Assembly: GCF_021647475.1 (NCBI RefSeq)
Contig: NZ_JAKIUR010000054.1
Coordinates: forward strand, 1-18,675
Length of the DNA stretch: 18,675 nt
From: Lutibacter sp.
GTDB taxonomy: Bacteria > Bacteroidota > Bacteroidia > Flavobacteriales > Flavobacteriaceae
Direction of reading: 5' to 3'
Shown here: one piece after another, positions 8,539-14,877 of the stretch
Numbering within the stretch: the first letter of the stretch is position 1
Layout: each line of letters begins with the position of its first letter
Translations under genes and position numbers: made by a program
Notes under the pieces: model-generated
Database searches by the model: none
The model's input: only the letters and a program-made list of their open reading frames with translations
Told to the model about the DNA's origin: nothing

Positions 8539-9074
8539 AATATTTTGTTTTTAGACAATATTTGAATGGATTGCATCAATTTATCTATTTTAGAAGTCAT
8601 AGATTTAGCTGAAATAGTTGCTCCTGAAATTCCAACAATATCTTTTTCATAAATAAAAGAATTTGTTGCACTTTTTCCTATAAATTGTTTTAACCATCGT
8701 TTGCTACCTATTTCACTTCCTCTATCTTCTCTATAAATTAATATTTTTATTTTTTTTATCACTAAATTAGTGTCAAAAATGACCAAAAAGTCAAAATAAT
8801 CTACTTTACCAAAAGCCTTTCCATGATAATAATATCCTAATAATTTACTGTTAACAGTTATTTCTTTAAAATTTGAATTATTAATTTTTAAAGGTAATTG
8901 TTTGTTTATTTCATTCGTAATATCAATAGGTTTTATAGTAAAACTTTTAATATTAAATGTTCTTTCTATCTCTTTTTGAATTAATGTATCAATTCTTTTT
9001 GGAATACTAAAACTCGAAGTTATGAATACTAAAATTGAGATTAATACTATTTTTTTTATATTTTTAATTATCAT
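8535..9074 (-). CDS. Exported FMN-binding domain protein
   Basis: A 179-residue protein with an N-terminal signal or anchor helix (about 8-22). Residues about 75-165 match the FMN-binding fold of the NqrC/RnfG type: GYYYHGKAFGKVDYFDF, then YREDRG...RWLKQFIGK, then GISGATIS. Thr153 in SGAT is the expected site of covalent FMN attachment by an ApbE-type flavin transferase, which is not in this window. Such proteins carry electrons on the periplasmic face. It starts 4 bp after the hydrolase gene ends and overlaps the next gene by 4 bp, so all three look like one transcript. The electron donor and acceptor are unknown. Confidence 0.87.
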   Translation of the reverse strand: MIIKNIKKIVLISILVFITSSFSIPKRIDTLIQKEIERTFNIKSFTIKPIDITNEINKQLPLKINNSNFKEITVNSKLLGYYYHGKAFGKVDYFDFLVIFDTNLVIKKIKILIYREDRGSEIGSKRWLKQFIGKSATNSFIYEKDIVGISGATISAKSMTSKIDKLMQSIQILSKNKIL

Positions 9075-9078
9075 TTAA

Positions 9079-9762
9079 TTATTCAGCAGTATTTAAAAAG
9101 TTAATAATGAGATTTGTAAGCTCTTCCCTATGCTTAGATTTAAACATATTTTGTGCATGAAATGCTCCTGAAAAAACTTTCAATTCTTTCGGATTGCTTG
9201 ATTCATTGTATATCTTTTTAACTCTCTCAAAAAGCCGTTCATTTTTAGAGACTACAAATAATTTTTTTATTGATTTATCATGAATTCCTACTCCACCAGC
9301 TGGAGCAAGAAGTACTACCTTTTTTATACTCTTATCAGTTTTTATACTTAATGCATTTAACACTGCTGCACCTCCCATACTTCCTCCTACAATTAAAATA
9401 TTGTGATATCCTTTCCCTTTTAAAAAGTCAACTGCTCCAAGTATATCTAATGATCGTTTATCTGTATTTCCTTTTTTGCTATTTCCATAACCTCTAAAAT
9501 CTATAGAAAGAGAAGATATCTGTTTTTTTTGCAATTTTTCAGCTATAGAATACCAACTTTCCTTATTAAAAATTGCACCATGGGCAAAAATTACTACAAG
9601 ATCCTTACTCTCCTTAAAAAAGGATGCTTCAATTAGGCCTCCATCTTCAGTTATGTAAGTAATTAGCTTAAAACTAGGAACTACAGCCTCTGTTGTTTGA
9701 CCATTTATAATTCCTATAGTTATAAAACCAAAGAACATATTAAGTAAATATTTTTTTTCCAT
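9079..9762 (-). CDS. Exported alpha/beta hydrolase
   Basis: A 227-residue protein with a signal peptide (about 1-21, ending NGQ). It has an alpha/beta hydrolase fold: oxyanion HG at 61-62, SIDFRGYGNS at 86-95, nucleophile Ser128 in GGSMGG and catalytic His202 in GAFHAQNMF. The acid residue is not in the classical Asp context; Glu175 in SKNERLF is a candidate. The substrate cannot be told; the family includes dienelactone hydrolase-like esterases and acyl peptidases. It is shorter than many relatives and has no obvious lid. It lies 64 bp after the porin gene and 4 bp before the FMN-binding gene, and no good promoter is visible in front of it, so it may be read from the porin promoter. Confidence 0.85.
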   Translation of the reverse strand: MEKKYLLNMFFGFITIGIINGQTTEAVVPSFKLITYITEDGGLIEASFFKESKDLVVIFAHGAIFNKESWYSIAEKLQKKQISSLSIDFRGYGNSKKGNTDKRSLDILGAVDFLKGKGYHNILIVGGSMGGAAVLNALSIKTDKSIKKVVLLAPAGGVGIHDKSIKKLFVVSKNERLFERVKKIYNESSNPKELKVFSGAFHAQNMFKSKHREELTNLIINFLNTAE

Positions 9763-9826
9763 TTTAGTTTATTTAAAATTTTTAAATATCTGTAAAGTAC
9801 AAAAAGTGAATTAACTTAAAAATATA

Positions 9827-10969
9827 TTAGAATGATAGTGCCACACCAGCATTAAATTGCTTGGAGGTATTACTTCCTAAAACTGCATTATTAACAAGCT
9901 GATAATCCGCTTTAAATGCTACTCCATTAGCAACTTTATAATTTAAACCAAAAACTAATTCATTTTTGTCATAAGCTTTATTTGCTACTAAACTTCCTGA
10001 AGTACTAGCTTGCGTATTATACTTTTCATACCGTAAAAATGGTGTTAATTTTTCAACGCCTTTTAAATCAAAATTATAGGCAATTACACCGTAAAAACCA
10101 TACATTTTTGATCCTAAATCTTTACCAGTTAATGTATTATAGTTTTCAGTATCTGATAATTTTGTGGTAATATATTGTCCTTTTAATTCCAACTTCTGAT
10201 AACGATATCTGGCATCTAAACCAATCATAGTAATTCCAACTGTTGAATCTTCAATGGTAGTATCATCCGTTTGCGTTTTTCCAAAATAACCCGAAACACC
10301 TAAACGTAAACCCTGAATACCATAAAAATCTATCTTAGTAGAAAAATTTGGGGAGCTTATATTAGATTCTGCTCCTTTTTGACGACCTTTTCTAAATCCA
10401 TCAACACCACGTAACAATCCCACTCCTTCTCTATAAGATGAAAAACCATTAAATAAATAAGCTTGATATTTTAAAGAAGCATTATCAATACTCCCATTTA
10501 TACCAATCCCTATTTCTCTCCAAGTAGTTGGTACGATGTATTTATCAACACTTGGTCGTTCTACCCCATAAAAAGTATCTGGCTCGTGATATTCATTTAT
10601 AATACCCATAGGCACCAACATTAATCCTGCCAAAACATTAATTTTATAAGTTGCTTTATATTGAATGTAAGCTTGTTCAACAAATACTTCTTTAACATGC
10701 TCATATTCTATTTCAGTTAAAAAACTTACTTTATTATTAAATTTATAGCCTAACAACATTACAAACCGGTGAATGTCTAAATTTCCAACTTCCTTTCCAT
10801 CAGGTTCGTTATAATCTATTTGTGCATAACCGCCAATAGTAATTCTGGAAGTTGTACTTTTTTTTAAAATTTTTTGACCGGAACTGTGTTGTAAATCTCC
10901 TGATTTACTTTGTGAATAACTTATTAAATTTAGCAATAATACGGCTACTATAATTGTAATTTTTTTCAT
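9827..10969 (-). CDS. Outer-membrane porin (porin O/P-like)
   Basis: A 380-residue product with a clear signal peptide (KK, hydrophobic core, cleavage after SYSQ). The mature part begins with an ITIGGYAQIDYN strand, typical of porin O/P-like barrels, runs through regular amphipathic strands, and ends in GVALSF with the terminal Phe used for barrel assembly. The transported solute is unknown. I chose the ATG at 10969 over one 78 bases upstream because it places the signal peptide at the N-terminus and because the promoter and operators lie in between. Two palindromic operators flank and overlap the promoter, so expression is probably tightly controlled. Confidence 0.85.
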   Translation of the reverse strand: MKKITIIVAVLLLNLISYSQSKSGDLQHSSGQKILKKSTTSRITIGGYAQIDYNEPDGKEVGNLDIHRFVMLLGYKFNNKVSFLTEIEYEHVKEVFVEQAYIQYKATYKINVLAGLMLVPMGIINEYHEPDTFYGVERPSVDKYIVPTTWREIGIGINGSIDNASLKYQAYLFNGFSSYREGVGLLRGVDGFRKGRQKGAESNISSPNFSTKIDFYGIQGLRLGVSGYFGKTQTDDTTIEDSTVGITMIGLDARYRYQKLELKGQYITTKLSDTENYNTLTGKDLGSKMYGFYGVIAYNFDLKGVEKLTPFLRYEKYNTQASTSGSLVANKAYDKNELVFGLNYKVANGVAFKADYQLVNNAVLGSNTSKQFNAGVALSF

Positions 10970-10985
10970 TTTTAGTACATTATTT

Positions 10986-11008
10986 TTATTTAGACTGATT
11001 ATAAATAA
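10986..11008. promoter_or_regulatory. Operator 2 of the porin gene (imperfect palindrome)
   Basis: TTATTTAGA-N5-TATAAATAA: 9-bp arms with one mismatch, the same design as operator 1. It lies directly downstream of the -7 box and covers the predicted start of transcription, where a bound protein would block initiation. Confidence 0.6.
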
Positions 11009-11013
11009 CATCG

Positions 11014-11044
11014 CAAAAATAGATAAGTTACTTTTATTACACAA
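11014..11044 (-). promoter_or_regulatory. Porin promoter (TTG-N20-TATTTTTG)
   Basis: On the minus strand a -33 TTG (11042-11044) is followed after 20 bp by TATTTTTG (11014-11021), matching the Bacteroidetes consensus TTG-N17-23-TAnnTTTG. The start of transcription should fall near 11008, about 40 bases before the chosen start codon. Confidence 0.65.
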
Positions 11045-11047
11045 CAC

Positions 11048-11070
11048 TTATTTAGATTAATTCTAAATAA
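11048..11070. promoter_or_regulatory. Operator 1 of the porin gene (palindrome)
   Basis: TTATTTAGA-N5-TCTAAATAA is perfect over 9-bp arms and extends to 10 bp with the flanking C/G. It sits just upstream of the -33 box. Its centre is 62 bp from that of operator 2, about six helical turns, so both face the same side. It resembles AT-rich iron-response boxes; the regulator itself is an inference. Confidence 0.65.
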
Positions 11071-11105
11071 GATGACGAAAGTCAGTTTTAAAAAAAAAAG
11101 ATTAA

Positions 11106-11960
11106 TTAAAAGATTTTAATTGCCTCATTATAAGCACTTTCAAAAGACATTGCTTGAATATTAGTGGTTATTTTATGTTGGTTAAAGTAGGAAACCAATT
11201 TTTCAGTAGGCATATTCCCAGTAAGTTCATCCTTTGCCATTGGACAGCCTCCATAACCCATAATAGCACCGTCAAAACGATTACAACCTGCTTTAAATGC
11301 TGCATCAACTTTTTCAAACCAAGTAGAAGGAGTTGTATGTAAATGTGCACCAAATTCAATATTGGGATAAGCAGGAATTAAATTTGAATATAGATAATCA
11401 ATAATTTCAGCATTTGAACTTCCAATGGTATCTGATAAAGAAATAATCTTCACTCCCATTTTAGTTAATTTTTCAGTCCAGTTAGCAACAATATCCACAT
11501 TCCAGGGATCACCATAAGGATTCCCAAATCCCATAGATAAATAAGCAACCACTTCTTTATTCGTTTTAGTAGCAATATTTAAAATTTCATCTAAAATAAG
11601 GGTAGATTGAGCAATCGTTTTGCCGGTATTACGCATCTGAAAATTTTCAGAAATAGAAAAAGGATATCCTAAATAATTAATTTCTTCAAATTGAGAAGCA
11701 TCATTTGCTCCACGAATATTGGCAATAATAGCCAATAATTTACTTTCCGTTTTTCTTAAATCTAACTTAGATAATACAGCTGCAGTATCTCTCATTTGAG
11801 GAATAGCTTTTGGAGATACAAAACTTCCAAAATCAACCGTATCAAAACCAACACGTAATAAAGCATTAATATATCGTGCTTTTGCTTCTGTAGGAATAAA
11901 GTGAGATTTTATTCCTTGCATAGCATCACGTGGGCACTCAATAAGTTTCACTTTTTTCAT
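11106..11960 (-). CDS. mvaB: Hydroxymethylglutaryl-CoA lyase
   Basis: A 284-residue TIM-barrel lyase that splits 3-hydroxy-3-methylglutaryl-CoA into acetyl-CoA and acetoacetate, the last step of leucine breakdown. Visible family marks are ECPRDAMQGI at 8-17 (catalytic Arg11 and metal-binding Asp12), DFGSFVSPKAIPQM at 43-56, the metal-binding HLH at 206-208, and GGCPMAKDELTGNMPTE with catalytic Cys239. Length is normal for the bacterial enzyme. Relatives in the DRE-TIM family, such as isopropylmalate synthases, are much longer and lack this Cys motif. No other leucine-degradation gene is near. It follows the LysE-type gene by 24 bp and may be read with it or from its own -7 box. Confidence 0.9.
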   Translation of the reverse strand: MKKVKLIECPRDAMQGIKSHFIPTEAKARYINALLRVGFDTVDFGSFVSPKAIPQMRDTAAVLSKLDLRKTESKLLAIIANIRGANDASQFEEINYLGYPFSISENFQMRNTGKTIAQSTLILDEILNIATKTNKEVVAYLSMGFGNPYGDPWNVDIVANWTEKLTKMGVKIISLSDTIGSSNAEIIDYLYSNLIPAYPNIEFGAHLHTTPSTWFEKVDAAFKAGCNRFDGAIMGYGGCPMAKDELTGNMPTEKLVSYFNQHKITTNIQAMSFESAYNEAIKIF

Positions 11961-11967
11961 AATTGCT

Positions 11968-11975
11968 CAAATATA
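11968..11975 (-). promoter_or_regulatory. Candidate -7 box for mvaB (TATATTTG)
   Basis: Matches TAnnTTTG on the minus strand, 7 bases before the mvaB ATG. If used, the mRNA would have almost no leader. No TTG at -33 is seen. Confidence 0.35.
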
Positions 11976-11984
11976 CAAAACCGA

Positions 11985-12602
11985 TTATGAAAATAATATA
12001 AAAATAGCAATTGCTATAAAAACAATTACTTTAAACCACTTAATATTTTTTGAAAAAGATTTATGTGAATTTAAATACGAAGAAAACTGTCCTGATAAAA
12101 TTGAAACCAACGTAAATATTATGAATGCTTGTAGCATAAATAAGATACCCAATACATAAAACTGAATGATTGTATTTTGAGTTGAGCTATATAAAAAACC
12201 TGGGAAAAATGCCAAAAAGAAAATAGAGACTTTCGGATTAATAACATTCATAAGAAAACCTCTTCTATACAACTTAAACATATTAATTGAGGAAACTTTT
12301 TTATCTAAATGAATAACTTCTTTTGAAACTAATGATTTATATGCTAAAAATAATAAATACAAAGCCCCAACAACTTTAAGTCCTAAAAATAAATTTTCAG
12401 AATGTTTAATTATTGCTGAGACACCAAATGCTACTAAAGTTGTATGTATAATAACTCCTGAAACTAACCCAAAAGCTGTTACAATTCCATATTTTTTACC
12501 GTTAGTAATACTTTGCATTAAAACGTATAAAATATCTGGTCCTGGCATTAATGTTAGCAACATAGAGGCTCCAATAAACGATATTAGGATTTCGTAATTC
12601 AA
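11985..12602 (-). CDS. LysE/RhtB family amino-acid exporter
   Basis: A 205-residue inner-membrane protein with six predicted helices. The family signature is in the first helix region (LLTLMPGPDILYVL, with PGPD), followed by GLVSGVIIHTTLVAFG and FLMNVINPKVSIFFLAFFPGFL, both typical. It probably exports amino acids or related metabolites; the substrate cannot be told. The start is TTG at 12602: an in-frame TAA lies two codons upstream, and the first internal ATG would remove half of helix 1. It ends 24 bp before mvaB. Confidence 0.87.
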   Translation of the reverse strand: MNYEILISFIGASMLLTLMPGPDILYVLMQSITNGKKYGIVTAFGLVSGVIIHTTLVAFGVSAIIKHSENLFLGLKVVGALYLLFLAYKSLVSKEVIHLDKKVSSINMFKLYRRGFLMNVINPKVSIFFLAFFPGFLYSSTQNTIIQFYVLGILFMLQAFIIFTLVSILSGQFSSYLNSHKSFSKNIKWFKVIVFIAIAIFILFS

Positions 12603-12622
12603 ATTATTTTTATAGTATTTTA

Positions 12623-12715
12623 TGTCGTTCCTACCTTTTAATTATCGCTCAAAATAAACTTCGGCAGGAATCTATTTACGCTTCATTTTGGATTCCTGCC
12701 TACGCAGGAATGACG
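12623..12715. repeat. Palindromic intergenic element C
   Basis: Inner arms GGCAGGAATC (12663-12672) and GATTCCTGCC (12691-12700) form a perfect 10-bp stem. Degenerate outer arms TGTCGTTCCTAC (12623-12634) and GCAGGAATGACG (12704-12715) enclose it. It ends 4 bases past the pyrD stop codon and may terminate that transcript. Confidence 0.8.
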
Positions 12716-12719
12716 ATTT

Positions 12720-13766
12720 TTAGCTCTTTAAACTTTTCACATTAAGAATAGCCTTATTAATTTTTTTAACTAATGCTGGTCCTTCATAAATAAATCCGGT
12801 AAAAATTTGAATTAAATCTGCACCTGCATTAAGTTTTTCAAGAGCATCTTCTGCGGAATGAATTCCTCCTACTCCAATTATTGGAAAAGCCTTATCAGAT
12901 TTTTCTGCTAAATATTTAATCACTTTGGTACTTTTATCTTTTATAGGTTTTCCACTTAACCCTCCATAACCAATTGCATCAAGTTGTTTATTTGAAGTTT
13001 TTAATCCTTTTCTACTTATTGATGTATTACTTGCAATTACTCCATCTAATTTTGTTTCTGCTATAATTTCAATAATTTCATCTAGCTGAATAGTATTTAA
13101 ATCAGGTGCAATTTTTAATAAAATAGGCTTTTGATTTTTAAACTTCTTATTTTCTTTTTTTATTGAAGTAATTAGCTCAATTAAATAATCTTTATCATTT
13201 AATTTAGCGTGACTTCCAACATTTGGACAACTCACATTTAGCACAAAATAATCTACATACGGGTGTAATTTTTTAAAACAAATAACGTAATCTTCTGTAT
13301 AATTTTCTGGTAAAGTTGCTGTGTTTTTTCCAATATTACCACCAATAATAACTTTGTGTTTATTCTTTTTAAGTTGCTTAATCGCCTCGTCAACACCATT
13401 ATTATTAAATCCCATTCGGTTAATAATTCCTTCATCTTCTATTAATCGAAATAATCTCTTCTTAGGATTTCCATACTGAGGTTTCGGTGTAACTGTACCA
13501 ATTTCAATAAATCCAAAACCAAAATTGGCCAATTCATTATAAAGTGTTGCATTTTTATCGAAACCAGCTGCCAAACCCACAGGATTTTTAAAAGTAAGTC
13601 CAAATAATTTTCGTTCTAATTTAGGATTTTCAATCACAAACGTACTGCTAACTAAATATGAAGCTCCTGGAATTTTAGTAATAATTTTAACAAAAAAAAA
13701 TGTAAAATGATGAATCTTTTCAGGATCAAATAAGAAAAATAGCGGACGAATAATTCGTTTGTACAT
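12720..13766 (-). CDS. pyrD: Dihydroorotate dehydrogenase, class 2 (quinone-linked)
   Basis: A 348-residue membrane-associated flavoenzyme that oxidises dihydroorotate to orotate in pyrimidine synthesis and passes electrons to quinone. The N-terminal amphipathic region (YKRIIRPLFFLFDPEKIHH) marks class 2. The FMN/substrate motifs are NPVGLAAGFDKNA, GFIEIGTVTPKPQYGNPKKR and INRMGFNN, plus PIIGVGGIHSAEDALEKLNAGA near the end. The active-site loop reads NVSCPN: the base position, Ser in known class 2 enzymes (NISSPN in E. coli), is Cys180 here, as in class 1. The ATG at 13766 is preferred over one 18 bases upstream because a -7 box covers the latter and homologues begin MYK. It stands alone between two repeat elements. 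Confidence 0.93.
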   Translation of the reverse strand: MYKRIIRPLFFLFDPEKIHHFTFFFVKIITKIPGASYLVSSTFVIENPKLERKLFGLTFKNPVGLAAGFDKNATLYNELANFGFGFIEIGTVTPKPQYGNPKKRLFRLIEDEGIINRMGFNNNGVDEAIKQLKKNKHKVIIGGNIGKNTATLPENYTEDYVICFKKLHPYVDYFVLNVSCPNVGSHAKLNDKDYLIELITSIKKENKKFKNQKPILLKIAPDLNTIQLDEIIEIIAETKLDGVIASNTSISRKGLKTSNKQLDAIGYGGLSGKPIKDKSTKVIKYLAEKSDKAFPIIGVGGIHSAEDALEKLNAGADLIQIFTGFIYEGPALVKKINKAILNVKSLKS

Positions 13767-13781
13767 TGAAATATGTTTGTG

Positions 13782-13789
13782 CAAAATTA
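13782..13789 (-). promoter_or_regulatory. -7 promoter box for pyrD (TAATTTTG)
   Basis: Matches TAnnTTTG on the minus strand and lies 15 bases before the chosen start codon. It overlaps the alternative upstream ATG, which argues against that start. No TTG lies at the ideal -33 spacing. Confidence 0.5.
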
Positions 13790-13820
13790 AAAAAAAATAC
13801 TCAATATACTCCTAAAAAGA

Positions 13821-13890
13821 CGTCATTCTGAATTTATTTCAGAATCTCATACTCTGTTTAATGAGAAACTGAAATAAATTCAGTTTGACG
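13821..13890. repeat. REP-like hairpin doublet D
   Basis: Two 30-bp arms (13821-13850 and 13861-13890) are inverted copies, 26 of 30 matching, with a 10-bp spacer. Each arm is also its own hairpin: ATTCTGAA/TTCAGAAT on the left and AAACTGAA/TTCAGTTT on the right. Outer ends are CGTC and GACG. It lies between rubrerythrin and pyrD. Confidence 0.88.
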
Positions 13891-13949
13891 TAATACTACT
13901 TAAAATTAAATAAATATTTAAAGCTACTCTTATTATTTTTATCTATTCG

Positions 13950-14531
13950 TTAAATATCATTACCTCTCAATTGCATATAAGCTTTAGGATGCAAACAAGC
14001 TGGACATACTTCTAATGCTTTTTTACTTTCGTAAACATATCCACAATTTATACATTTCCACCAAACTTTACCATCTTTTATAAATACCGTGTCTTCTGAA
14101 ATATTTTGAAGTAATTTTAAATATATTCTTTCATGTTCTGCTTCTACTCTGGCAATCATTCTATAAGCCGTAGCTATTTTTGGAAACCCTTCTTCTGCTG
14201 CTATTTCTGCGAATTTAGGATACAAATCTGTCCATTCTTCATTTTCTCCTGCTGCAGCTGCTTCTAAGTTTTCTTTGGTAGTTCTTCCTATTATTCCTGC
14301 AGGATATGTTGCTGTAATTTCAAGCATTCCACCTTCTAAAAATCTAAAAAAACGTTTTGCATGTTGTTTTTCTTGATTTGCTGTTTCTTGAAAAATTCTT
14401 GAAATTTGTTCGTAACCTTCCTTTTTGGCTACTTTTGAGAAAAATTCATACCTATTTGTTGCTTGACTTTCACCTGCAAATGATTTTAATAAATTTTGTT
14501 CAGTTCTTGTTCCTTTTATTGATTTTTCCAT
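13950..14531 (-). CDS. rbr: Rubrerythrin
   Basis: A 193-residue cytoplasmic di-iron peroxidase that reduces hydrogen peroxide with electrons from the rubredoxin system. The N-terminal ferritin-like domain (to about 145) carries the iron ligands Glu21, ETANQEKQHAKR (Glu54, His57) and EAEHER. The C-terminal rubredoxin-like domain has WKCINCGYVYE and VCPACLHPKAY, giving four Cys ligands for one iron. All ligands appear intact and the length is typical. It is a single-gene unit with a long leader containing a perfect inverted repeat, followed by repeat element D. Confidence 0.95.
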   Translation of the reverse strand: MEKSIKGTRTEQNLLKSFAGESQATNRYEFFSKVAKKEGYEQISRIFQETANQEKQHAKRFFRFLEGGMLEITATYPAGIIGRTTKENLEAAAAGENEEWTDLYPKFAEIAAEEGFPKIATAYRMIARVEAEHERIYLKLLQNISEDTVFIKDGKVWWKCINCGYVYESKKALEVCPACLHPKAYMQLRGNDI

Positions 14532-14563
14532 AATATTATTTTTAATATTTAATAAATTTTTAT

Positions 14564-14593
14564 TACGGCATTTCCCTTGTTGATTTTGCCGTA
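14564..14593. promoter_or_regulatory. Inverted repeat in the rubrerythrin leader
   Basis: TACGGCA (14564-14570) and TGCCGTA (14587-14593) are perfect 7-bp arms around 16 bp, 33 bases before the rubrerythrin ATG. It could be an operator or a leader hairpin. No TAnnTTTG box is seen in 14532-14700, and 14594-14710 shows nothing else I can name. Confidence 0.45.
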
Positions 14594-14715
14594 TTATGAA
14601 GTATAAATTTACTAAGAATTAATGATATTTAAACAAGTTACAAGTTAAATTCATCTTAATTTATTATCAATATAAATAATAGTATTTTTACATATTTATA
14701 ATCTAATATAACGTC

Positions 14716-14823
14716 CGTCACACTAAACTTGTTTCAGTGTCTATTTCAATAAAATACTGATTATCAAATAGTATAAGATGCTGAAACGAGCCTGCCTTGC
14801 CGACAGGCAGGTTCAGCATAACG
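14716..14823. repeat. REP-like doublet E with a nested palindrome
   Basis: The left unit is CGTCA plus a hairpin at 14721-14739 (CACTAAA/TTTCAGTG, one mismatch). The right unit is a stem ATGCTGAA (14778-14785) / TTCAGCAT (14812-14819) followed by AACG. The loop of the right unit contains a further perfect 7-bp stem, CCTGCCT (14791-14797) / AGGCAGG (14805-14811). The left arm 14728-14742 and right arm 14776-14790 also match as inverted copies. It lies just past the pheT 3' end. Confidence 0.8.
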
Positions 14824-14877
14824 TTGTTTTTTATTATTACTAATTACAAACAATCAGTACTATTTTATTTAAACGTA

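Noticed and set aside
10970..11047. Longer N-terminus for the porin
   Set aside because: It would place the promoter and an operator inside the gene and bury the signal peptide at residue 27.
13767..13784. Upstream ATG for pyrD
   Set aside because: It overlaps the -7 box, and homologues begin at MYK.
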